From contig JAEZHQ010000447.1 of assembly GCA_023416455.1 (NCBI GenBank), forward strand, positions 1 through 16,986: 16,986 nt of DNA. The letters run 5' to 3'. Each line of letters starts with the position of its first letter. The first letter of the stretch is position 1. Below, in pieces: positions 7,221 to 13,515 of the stretch. Under the pieces are notes generated by a model. The model did not search any database. It had not been told where the DNA came from and was given only the letters and a program-made list of their open reading frames with translations. This stretch comes from Pseudomonadota bacterium (GTDB lineage: Bacteria > Pseudomonadota > Alphaproteobacteria > Azospirillales > Azospirillaceae). Made by a program: the position numbers and the translations under genes.

Positions 7221-8153
7221 ATGGACAGCCCCGCCTCCCCCAGCCCGGCACCCGGCCGCGGCGGCTTCACCGACATCCGCGCCGGCTGGATCGACCGCCT
7301 CGCCCCGCCCGCGTGGCGGCCCTACCTGCGGCTCGCCCGCCTCGACCGGCCGATCGGAACCTGGCTCCTGCTGTTCCCGGGCTGGTGGAGCATCGCCCTG
7401 GCCGGTTCCGGCCGGCCCGACCTCGGCCTGATGGCCCTGTTCGCCGTCGGTGCCGTGGTGATGCGCGGCGCCGGCTGCACGGTCAACGACATACTGGACC
7501 GCGATTTCGACGCCCGGGTGGAGCGGACGCGCTCCCGCCCGATCCCCTCCGGGCAGGTGTCGGTGCGCCAGGCCCTGGCCTTCCTGGCCGTCCAACTCCT
7601 GATCGGGCTGGCCGTCCTGGTCCAGATGAACGGCTTCAGCGTGGCGCTGGGCGCGCTGTCGCTTGTGCTCGTCTTCACCTACCCACTGATGAAGCGGATC
7701 ACCTGGTGGCCGCAGGCCTTCCTGGGGCTGACCTTCAACTGGGGGGCGCTCCTGGGCTGGGCGGCGGTGCGCGGCGAGCTGGACTGGCCGGCGCTTGCGC
7801 TCTACGCCGGGGGAATCGCCTGGACGCTGGGCTACGACACCATCTACGCCCACCAGGACAAGGAGGACGACGCCCGCATCGGGGTGAAGTCCACCGCACT
7901 CCGGCTCGGCGACCGGAGCAAGATCTGGATCTACGGCTTCTACACGCTGGCCTTCATCGGGTTCGGGCTGGCCGGCCGGCTGGCCGGGGCCGGTCCCTAC
8001 TTCCTGCCGGTCCTGACGCTGGGGGCGCTTCACCTGTCCTGGCAGGTGGCGACCTGGCGGCCCGACGACCAGGGCGACTGCCTCGCGAAGTTCAAGTCGA
8101 ACCGCTGGTTCGGCTGGATTCTTCTGGCGGCGATCCTGGCCGGGGCGGCGTGA
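7221..8153 (+). CDS. ubiA: 4-hydroxybenzoate polyprenyltransferase
   Basis: This 310-residue integral membrane prenyltransferase attaches the polyprenyl tail to 4-hydroxybenzoate (EC 2.5.1.39), the first membrane step of ubiquinone synthesis. The two Mg/diphosphate-binding aspartate motifs are present: NDILDRDFD (89-97), and YDTIYAHQDKEDD (205-217) followed by GVKSTALRLG. About eight hydrophobic helices can be read, including GTWLLLFPGWWSIALAG and FLAVQLLIGLAVLVQM, which fits the UbiA fold. The length is normal. The ATG at 7221 precedes a polar N-terminal tail (about 38 residues) leading to RLARLDRPIG, where core homology starts; its Shine-Dalgarno is weak. The gene converges on the CHAP gene with only 22 bases between stops, and ubiD lies about 1.8 kb further on. 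Confidence 0.95.
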   Translation: MDSPASPSPAPGRGGFTDIRAGWIDRLAPPAWRPYLRLARLDRPIGTWLLLFPGWWSIALAGSGRPDLGLMALFAVGAVVMRGAGCTVNDILDRDFDARVERTRSRPIPSGQVSVRQALAFLAVQLLIGLAVLVQMNGFSVALGALSLVLVFTYPLMKRITWWPQAFLGLTFNWGALLGWAAVRGELDWPALALYAGGIAWTLGYDTIYAHQDKEDDARIGVKSTALRLGDRSKIWIYGFYTLAFIGFGLAGRLAGAGPYFLPVLTLGALHLSWQVATWRPDDQGDCLAKFKSNRWFGWILLAAILAGAA

Positions 8154-8175
8154 GGGCCGCCGGCCGCTGCCGCGC

Positions 8176-9003
8176 TTATTCGGCGACGAGTTCGGCGACC
8201 GTCCCGGTGCCGGGCTTGCGGCCCGGAAGGGCGGTGCGCAGGCCGTCCACCGAGGCGACCATGCCCTTCTCCGCCGGGGCGGCCGGCTTGCGGCGCGGCA
8301 GCACGGCATCGACCGGTGCCGCGGCCCTGGCCGGCGCCGGGGTGAAGGAGGCGGGGATGAGTTGGGGCTTGCGGCCGGGAACGGCCACCGTCAGCGTGGC
8401 GGTCATGGCTTCCCCGGCTGCGGGGGACGCCGCCTGGACCAGGCGGGCCGCCTCGGGCGCGCGCCGCGCACCGCCGCGGCCGGCGGGCGTGACGGAGAAG
8501 CCGGTGTCGATGCCGGAGGCGTCGGCCTCCATCACCCGGCCATGGCTCCCCTGCCCCTCCGGCAGGATCAAGCCGTAGGCGGCGTAGACACGCAGGCCCA
8601 TCTGCGCCGACGGCTCGTGCCAGACGCGGACGGCCGACCAGTCGTTGCGCGGGGAGACGTCGACCACCCGCATGTTGCGGCGCAGGCCGCGCCCGTCGAG
8701 CCAGCTGTGGTCCACTTCGATGGTGCGCTGGTCGATGACCCCGCTGACCAGCGAGACATGGCCGCGGTTCAGCCGGCCGCTGCGCTTGAACACCAGGACC
8801 GAGCCGAGGGCCGGGCGGCGGTCGCGCTCGTAGCGGCCGGCGGCGCGGTCCCACCACAGCCATGCGTCGCCCTGAATGGTGAAGTCGGAGATCGCCCGGA
8901 CGGTCCGCACGCACTCTTCGGCGGCCGCGGGGGCTATGACGATGGGGCTAAGCGCCAAAAAGGCTGCGAGCGAAAGGCCGGTGACGTATCCCTTCGACCG
9001 CAT
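8176..9003 (-). CDS. Secreted CHAP-domain protein (putative peptidoglycan amidase/endopeptidase)
   Basis: This 275-residue protein starts with a signal peptide (MRSKGYVTGLSLAAFLALS...APAAA, likely cut near residue 28). The CHAP domain (about 30-148) has the presumed nucleophile Cys31 right after the cleavage site, the motif GDAWLWWDRAAGRY, His82 in RGHVSLVSGV, and VDHSWL (His99), ending YAAYGLILPEG. CHAP enzymes cut peptide or amide bonds in peptidoglycan through Cys-His, so a periplasmic or outer role is expected. Residues 150-275 are Ala/Pro-rich and carry three copies of a P-x-R-K-P motif (near 209, 236, 260). The start at 9003 has GGGGGA just upstream and gives the signal peptide directly. 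The transcript may start at a CATAAT -10 (9077-9082). The real substrate is not shown by sequence. Confidence 0.85.
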   Translation of the reverse strand: MRSKGYVTGLSLAAFLALSPIVIAPAAAEECVRTVRAISDFTIQGDAWLWWDRAAGRYERDRRPALGSVLVFKRSGRLNRGHVSLVSGVIDQRTIEVDHSWLDGRGLRRNMRVVDVSPRNDWSAVRVWHEPSAQMGLRVYAAYGLILPEGQGSHGRVMEADASGIDTGFSVTPAGRGGARRAPEAARLVQAASPAAGEAMTATLTVAVPGRKPQLIPASFTPAPARAAAPVDAVLPRRKPAAPAEKGMVASVDGLRTALPGRKPGTGTVAELVAE

Positions 9004-9021
9004 GTGTCCCCCATGTCCTTC

Positions 9022-9082
9022 GTCCACTCCTTTCGATTGGGTAACATGGGATCTGTGGGATGTCCACTCCGTTTGAATTATG
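9022..9082 (-). promoter_or_regulatory. Upstream region of the CHAP gene: CATAAT box and paired 9-bp direct repeat
   Basis: GTCCACTCC occurs at 9022-9030 and 9062-9070, exactly 40 bases apart, with partly similar bases beyond each copy (TTTCGAT against GTTTGAA). A minus-strand CATAAT (9077-9082), 5/6 to the -10 consensus, lies just upstream of the distal copy. The repeats would then lie in the leader, where a repressor could bind. No -35 of quality is visible. Confidence 0.35.
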
Positions 9083-9149
9083 CAACCGGACGCGATTGTG
9101 GATAGACCGTTCATTCCGCATCGCGCCGTCCCTCCCGATACGCCCTGTT

Positions 9150-9198
9150 CCCCACGCCCCATCCCCCACGCCCCATCCCCCACGCCCCATCCCCCACG
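9150..9198. repeat. 14-bp minisatellite, about 3.5 copies
   Basis: The unit CCCCCACGCCCCAT repeats with strict 14-base period; CACG recurs at 9153, 9167, 9181 and 9195. One strand is nearly all C, A and T, with almost no G. It ends about 16 bases before the methyltransferase ATG, in the gap between the divergent CHAP and methyltransferase genes (9004-9214). The period is not a multiple of three, which argues against its being coding. Confidence 0.85.
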
Positions 9199-9214
9199 TC
9201 CGAGTCCGCACCGC

Positions 9215-9892
9215 ATGACCGCCCCCATCGCCGCACCCGCCGCCTTCATCCGCGCCAACACCCGCGTGGAGTCCCTGCCCCTCCTGCCGGAGATCCGGCT
9301 CCATCTGGCCACCGAGGTCACGCCGCTGTGGCAGGCGACCGAGGAGACCCTGCGCGAGTCGAACCTGCCCCCGCCCTATTGGGCCTTCGCCTGGCCGGGC
9401 GGCCAGGCGGTCGCCCGCCTGGTGCTGGACCGGCCGGCCCTGGTCGCCGGCCGGTCGGTGCTCGACTTCGCGGCGGGCACCGGGCTGGTCGGCGTGGCGG
9501 CGGCGCTGGCCGGCGCCGCGCGGGTGCAGTCCTGCGACATCGACCGCTTCGCGCTCGCCGCCATCGGCCTGAACGCCGAGCTGAACGGCGCCGCCGTGAA
9601 GCCGGTCAGCGCCGACCTGGTCGGCCGCCCGCTGCCGGGGATCGACGTGGTTCTGGCCGGCGACGTCTGCTACGAGCGCCCGATGGCCGAGCGGGTCACC
9701 GGCTGGCTGCGCGCGGTCGCCGCCACCGGAACGCTGGTGCTGCTCGGCGATCCCGGCCGCGCCTACGTGCCGACTTGCGGCATCGAGCCGGTGGCCCGCT
9801 ACACCGTGCCCACCAGCCTTGAGCTGGAGGACCGCGAGGCGCGCGAGACGACCGTCTGGCGCCTGCTGCCGGAGGAGGCGGCGGCGCCGTGA
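9215..9892 (+). CDS. Class I SAM-dependent protein methyltransferase, METTL20-like (ETF-beta lysine methyltransferase candidate)
   Basis: This 225-residue seven-beta-strand methyltransferase is about the size of the bacterial METTL20 relatives. The N-terminus has FIRANTRVESLPLLPEIRLHLATEVTPLW-type sequence (11-39), then PPPYWAFAWPGGQAVAR (52-68), a family signature. AdoMet motif I is VLDFAAGTGLVG (82-93), the post-I acidic motif is SCDID (106-110), and the post-II motif is LAGDVCYE (147-154). METTL20 trimethylates lysines next to the recognition loop of electron-transfer flavoprotein beta, and an Agrobacterium homologue is known to do so. Automated annotation often calls such proteins L11 methyltransferase-like. 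The ATG at 9215 is preferred because the upstream in-frame extension to 9080 is minisatellite-encoded low-complexity sequence; its Shine-Dalgarno is weak. ubiD follows after 87 bases. The family call is fairly secure, the exact substrate less so. Confidence 0.8.
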   Translation: MTAPIAAPAAFIRANTRVESLPLLPEIRLHLATEVTPLWQATEETLRESNLPPPYWAFAWPGGQAVARLVLDRPALVAGRSVLDFAAGTGLVGVAAALAGAARVQSCDIDRFALAAIGLNAELNGAAVKPVSADLVGRPLPGIDVVLAGDVCYERPMAERVTGWLRAVAATGTLVLLGDPGRAYVPTCGIEPVARYTVPTSLELEDREARETTVWRLLPEEAAAP

Positions 9893-9905
9893 CGCCGCCA
9901 CCCCC

Positions 9906-9935
9906 TTGACGCGGCGGGATCCTTGCCGATGCTAG
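9906..9935 (+). promoter_or_regulatory. Candidate promoter of ubiD
   Basis: TTGACG (9906-9911) is a 5/6 match to the -35 consensus and is followed after 18 bases by TGCTAG (9930-9935). The same TGCTAG hexamer occurs upstream of pmbA and waaA. The predicted start near 9942 gives a leader of about 38 bases, so ubiD can be expressed apart from the methyltransferase gene. Confidence 0.5.
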
Positions 9936-9979
9936 GCGGCGCCGAGACCGGCTTCCCCGCCCCCAGCACGGACCGCCCG

Positions 9980-11491
9980 ATGCCCTACACCTCCCTGCGC
10001 GACTTCATCGACCGGCTGGAGCAGTCGGGGCGGCTGGTGGTGGTCCGCGAGCCGGTCTCCACCGTCCTGGAGATGACCGAGATCCAGACGCGCCTGCTCG
10101 CCGAGGGCGGGCCGGCCGTGCTGTTCGAGAACGTCGTCAAGGCCGACGGCACCCGCTCGGAGATGCCGGTCCTGGTCAATCTGTTCGGCACGGTGGAGCG
10201 CGTCGCCTGGGGCATGGACCGCCAGCCGCATGAGCTGCGCGCGGTCGGCGAGACGCTGGCCTTCCTCAAGCAGCCCGAACCGCCGGGCGGCTTCCGCGAG
10301 GCGCTGGAGATGATCCCGCTGGCGCGGACGGTGCTGTCCATGAAGCCGAAGACGGTCGGCTCCGCACCCTGCCAGGAGGTGGTGCTGACCGGCGATGCCG
10401 TCGACCTCGGCCGGCTGCCGGTGCAGAGCTGCTGGCCGGGCGAGCCGGCGCCGCTGATCACCTGGCCGCTGGTGGTCACCAAGGGGCCGACCGGCCGGCG
10501 GGAGGACGACTTCAACCTCGGCATCTACCGCATGCAGGTGCTGGGCCGGAACCGGACGATCATGCGCTGGCTGAAGCACCGCGGTGGCGCCCAGCACCAC
10601 CAGCGCTGGCAGGCCAGCGGCCGGCGCGAGCCGCTGCCCTGCGCGGTCGTCCTCGGCGCCGATCCGGGGACCATCCTGGCCGCCGTCACGCCGGTGCCGG
10701 ACACCCTGTCGGAGTACCAGTTCGCCGGCCTGCTGCGCGGCCGCAAGGTCGAGCTGGTGGAGTGCCGGACCGTGCCGCTGAAGGTGCCGGCGCAGGCCGA
10801 GATCGTCCTGGAAGGCCATGTCAGCCTGGACGAGTACGCCGACGAGGGTCCCTACGGCGACCACACCGGCTACTACAACTCGGTCGAGCCCTTCCCGGTC
10901 TTCACCGTCACCGCCATGACCATGCGGCGCAACCCCATCTACCTGTCCACCTTCACCGGCCGCCCGCCCGACGAGCCGTCGGTCCTGGGCGAGGCGCTGA
11001 ACGAGGTGTTCATCCCGCTGCTTGTCCAGCAGTTCCCCGAGATCGTCGATTTCTGGCTGCCCCCGGAAGGCTGCTCCTACCGCATCGCGGTGGTCAGCAT
11101 GAAGAAGGCCTATCCCGGCCACGCCAAGCGCGTGATGATGGGCGTCTGGTCCTTCCTGCGCCAGTTCATGTACACGAAATGGGTCATCGTCGTGGACGAC
11201 GACATCGACGCCCGCAACTGGAAGGACGTCATGTGGGCCATCTCGACCCGCATGGACCCGGCGCGCGACATCACCGTCATCGAAGGCACGCCCATCGACT
11301 ACCTGGATTTCGCCAGCCCGGACTCGGGACTCGGCGGCAAGGTCGGGCTGGACGCCACCAACAAGTGGCCGCCGGAGACCAAGCGCGAGTGGGGCCAGAA
11401 GATCCGCATGGACCAGGACGTGGTCGAGGCGGTGTCGCGCAAATGGGCCTCCTACGGGCTGCCCGGGAGCGGCCGGCCCATCTGGAAGTGA
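9980..11491 (+). CDS. ubiD: 4-hydroxy-3-polyprenylbenzoate decarboxylase
   Basis: This 503-residue protein is the usual length of UbiD (EC 4.1.1.98), the prenylated-FMN-dependent enzyme that removes the carboxyl group from the UbiA product. Family signatures are YTSLRDFIDRLEQSGRLV (3-20), DFNLGIYRMQVLGRNRT (177-193) in the prFMN/metal site with Arg184, and DEGPYGDHTGYYN (288-300) with the conserved acidic residue Glu289. RNPIYLSTFTGRPPDEPSVLGEA follows, then VVDDDIDARNWKDVMWA (404-420), and a C-terminal IDYLDFASP segment. No frameshift or missing motif was seen. The ATG at 9980 starts the homologous region directly; in-frame extension to 9923 would run across the promoter candidate. UbiX, which makes prFMN, is not in the window. 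A good intrinsic terminator follows. Confidence 0.95.
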   Translation: MPYTSLRDFIDRLEQSGRLVVVREPVSTVLEMTEIQTRLLAEGGPAVLFENVVKADGTRSEMPVLVNLFGTVERVAWGMDRQPHELRAVGETLAFLKQPEPPGGFREALEMIPLARTVLSMKPKTVGSAPCQEVVLTGDAVDLGRLPVQSCWPGEPAPLITWPLVVTKGPTGRREDDFNLGIYRMQVLGRNRTIMRWLKHRGGAQHHQRWQASGRREPLPCAVVLGADPGTILAAVTPVPDTLSEYQFAGLLRGRKVELVECRTVPLKVPAQAEIVLEGHVSLDEYADEGPYGDHTGYYNSVEPFPVFTVTAMTMRRNPIYLSTFTGRPPDEPSVLGEALNEVFIPLLVQQFPEIVDFWLPPEGCSYRIAVVSMKKAYPGHAKRVMMGVWSFLRQFMYTKWVIVVDDDIDARNWKDVMWAISTRMDPARDITVIEGTPIDYLDFASPDSGLGGKVGLDATNKWPPETKREWGQKIRMDQDVVEAVSRKWASYGLPGSGRPIWK

Positions 11492-11501
11492 GCGGAGCGG
11501 C

Positions 11502-11536
11502 GCCGGAGGGCGGGGTTTCCCTCCGGCCTTTGTCTC
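11502..11536 (+). terminator. Rho-independent terminator of ubiD
   Basis: A perfect 9-bp stem, GCCGGAGGG (11502-11510) and CCCTCCGGC (11519-11527), with an 8-base loop is followed by CTTTGTCTC. It begins 10 bases after the ubiD stop. This is the clearest intrinsic terminator in the window. Confidence 0.75.
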
Positions 11537-11593
11537 TCAGGAAACAACAATTTATCGCCGACATCGCGGATTATCCCACATTTCTCCTTCGGC

Positions 11594-11599
11594 TATGGT
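11594..11599 (+). promoter_or_regulatory. Candidate -10 of the DoxX-family gene
   Basis: TATGGT within GCTATGGT lies 56 bases before the ATG at 11656. TTATCC at 17-bp spacing (11571-11576) is a weak -35. The preceding 11531-11590 stretch is distinctly AT-richer than its surroundings, as promoters often are. Confidence 0.35.
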
Positions 11600-11655
11600 G
11601 CCTCCCAGACGAACCGGCCCCAACCGGGGCCACACCGGACACGGGAGACAGCACC

Positions 11656-12084
11656 ATGATCGACACCCGCACCGCCCCCTACGCCGCCTTCCTCCTGCGC
11701 GTCGGCCTGGGCCTCCTCTTCATCGCCCACGGGCTCCTGCTCAAGGTCTTCACCTTCACGGTGCCGGGCACGGTCGCCTTCTTCGAGAGCATCGGCTACC
11801 CGGGCTTCCTCGCCTATCTGGTCATACTCGGCGAGGTCGGCGGCGGCCTGCTCCTGCTCGCCGGGATCCACACCCGCTGGATCGCGCTGGCCCTGCTGCC
11901 CGTCATGGTCGGCGCCACGCTCCAGCACGCCGGCAACGGCTGGCTCTTCTCCGCGCCCGGCGGCGGCTGGGAGTTCCCGGCCTTCTGGACGCTTCTGCTC
12001 GGCGTCCAGGCCCTGCTGGGCAACGGCGCCTTCGCGCTGAAGCTGCCCGTGGCCGCGGGGCTCGCCGGCCGCCGCACGGCGTAG
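11656..12084 (+). CDS. DoxX-family inner-membrane protein
   Basis: This 142-residue protein has four hydrophobic helices: AAFLLRVGLGLLFIAHGLLL, FLAYLVILGEVGGGLLLLAG, WIALALLPVMVGATLQHA and FPAFWTLLLGVQALLGNGAF. The family signature RVGLGLLFIAHG(hydrophobic)xK and the GEVGGGLLLLAG repeat place it in DoxX/DUF417-like proteins. Their role is poorly known; members have been linked to thiol/redox homeostasis and to quinone or thiosulfate metabolism in particular species, which cannot be transferred here. The ATG at 11656 has GGGAG about 9 bases upstream. The gene follows the ubiD terminator, so it is probably its own unit. The MFS gene starts 84 bases downstream. Confidence 0.85.
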   Translation: MIDTRTAPYAAFLLRVGLGLLFIAHGLLLKVFTFTVPGTVAFFESIGYPGFLAYLVILGEVGGGLLLLAGIHTRWIALALLPVMVGATLQHAGNGWLFSAPGGGWEFPAFWTLLLGVQALLGNGAFALKLPVAAGLAGRRTA

Positions 12085-12168
12085 GGCCGGGTTTCTCAAA
12101 TACGGTTTCCCCACCATGGCCGCGTGCAGGTAGGCTGCCAGCCTCCCGCCCGCGGCCATACGGATTCC

Positions 12169-13347
12169 ATGACATCCCGTCTTCGCCCGCCCCCCGTCTG
12201 GCTCCTGGTCGCCGCGACGGCCACCGGCCCCCTGGCCCTCAACCTGTTCGTGCCGAGCATGCCGGGCCTGGTCGCCGTCTTCGGGGCCGAGCGCGCGACG
12301 GTGCAACTCACCCTGTCGCTCTACCTGATCGGGGTGGCGGTGGGGCAGCTCGTCTACGGGCCGCTGTCCGACCGCTTCGGCCGGCGGCCGGTCCTGCTGG
12401 CCGGCCTCGGGCTCTATCTGGCGGCCAGCGTCGCCTGCGCGGCGGCGCCGGGCATCGGGACGCTGATCGCCGGCCGCGTGGCGCAGGCGGTCGGGGGCTG
12501 CGCCGGAATGGTGATCGTGCGCGCCATCGTCCGTGACGCCTGGGACCGCGACCAGGCCACCCGCGTGCTGGCGGCGGTGATCGCCGGCATGGCGGTGGCC
12601 CCCATGGTGGGGCCGGCCATGGGCGGCCTGCTCGACGAATGGGCCGGCTGGCGCGCCGGCCTGGTGCTGATCGCCGGATTCGGCGCCCTGGTGCTGGCGG
12701 TCGCCGTGAAGGCCCTGCCCGAGACCCATCACGACCGCACGCCGATGCCCGGCCCGGGCGCCATGGCGCTGGCCTATGCCCGGCTGCTGCGCCGGCGCGC
12801 CTTCCTCGGCAACACGCTGGTGACGGCCTTGAACTCCGCGGGCTTCTTCGCCTTCCTCGCCGGCGCGCCCTACGCGACGATCGGGGTCCTGGGGCGGACG
12901 CCCAGCGAGTACGGGCTGCTGTTCGGCCTGCTGTCGGTCGGCTACATCGCCGGCAACATGGCGGTGTCCCGGCTGGCCGGGCGCGTGGCGGCGGATCGGC
13001 TGATGATGGCCGGTCTGTGCCTGTCGGCGCTGGGTCCGCTGATGGTGCTGGGGATGATGCTCGACGGCCTGTTCACGGTGTGGTCGCTGTTCCTGCCGGC
13101 CACGCTGATGAGCCTGGGCAACGGCCTCGTCATGCCCGTCTCCATCGCCGCCGCCGTCAGCGCCGAACCCCGGCTGGCCGGCACGGCGTCCGGCCTGCTC
13201 GGCTTCCTCCAGATGGGCATGGGGGCGATGGTCTCCGTCGCGGTCGGGGCGCTGAAGGCGTGGGAGCCGGCCACCATGGTCGTCTCCATGGTGCTGCTGA
13301 ACCTCGCCGCCTTCGCCGCCTTCGCCTACGCCCGCCGGGGGACCTGA
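12169..13347 (+). CDS. MFS multidrug exporter, Bcr/CflA family
   Basis: This 392-residue protein has 12 predicted membrane helices, typical of drug:H+ antiporter-1 transporters. Hallmarks are the first-helix sequence LALNLFVPSMPGL, motif A between helices 2 and 3 (GPLSDRFGRRPVLLAG), the helix-4 motif RVAQAVGGCAGMVIVRAIVRD, and motif C-like GMAVAPMVGPAMGGLL in helix 5. A charged central loop (LPETHHDRTPMPGPG) separates the two halves. Relatives export bicyclomycin, chloramphenicol, sulfonamides or dipeptides; the substrate here cannot be told. The ATG at 12169 is chosen because the first helix follows closely; a GTG at 12124 would add 15 polar residues. No regulator gene lies next to it. Confidence 0.88.
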   Translation: MTSRLRPPPVWLLVAATATGPLALNLFVPSMPGLVAVFGAERATVQLTLSLYLIGVAVGQLVYGPLSDRFGRRPVLLAGLGLYLAASVACAAAPGIGTLIAGRVAQAVGGCAGMVIVRAIVRDAWDRDQATRVLAAVIAGMAVAPMVGPAMGGLLDEWAGWRAGLVLIAGFGALVLAVAVKALPETHHDRTPMPGPGAMALAYARLLRRRAFLGNTLVTALNSAGFFAFLAGAPYATIGVLGRTPSEYGLLFGLLSVGYIAGNMAVSRLAGRVAADRLMMAGLCLSALGPLMVLGMMLDGLFTVWSLFLPATLMSLGNGLVMPVSIAAAVSAEPRLAGTASGLLGFLQMGMGAMVSVAVGALKAWEPATMVVSMVLLNLAAFAAFAYARRGT

Positions 13348-13386
13348 GGCGATATGCCCCTTCCTCTTCTGCCCGGCGCTCCCATT

Positions 13387-13392
13387 TGCTAG
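13387..13392 (+). promoter_or_regulatory. Candidate -10 of pmbA (TGCTAG)
   Basis: TGCTAG at 13387-13392 lies 123 bases before the pmbA ATG in the gap after the MFS gene. The -35 is poor (CCTCTT region). If used, the transcript would carry a leader of about 115 bases that contains the long hairpin at 13458-13497. Confidence 0.35.
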
Positions 13393-13457
13393 ACAAGCCG
13401 CAGCCCGGATGCGGTCCTGCCCGGACCGGATGAGGCGCCCCGACCCGATCACCCCGC

Positions 13458-13497
13458 GGCACGCCCCGCCCGCCCCGACGAGCGGGCGGGGCGTGCC
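13458..13497 (+). promoter_or_regulatory. 16-bp perfect hairpin just upstream of pmbA
   Basis: Arms 13458-13473 (GGCACGCCCCGCCCGC) and 13482-13497 are perfect complements around an 8-base loop. The structure ends 7 bases before the GGAG Shine-Dalgarno of pmbA (13505-13508). It has no following T-run, so it may be a terminator for the MFS gene by another mechanism, or a leader structure affecting pmbA translation. Confidence 0.6.
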
Positions 13498-13515
13498 TGC
13501 CGAGCGGAGACCCCG

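Noticed and set aside
9080..9214. Upstream extension of the methyltransferase to an ATG at 9080
   Set aside because: The extra 45 residues are Pro/His/Ser-rich and come mainly from the 14-bp minisatellite; family homology begins shortly after 9215.
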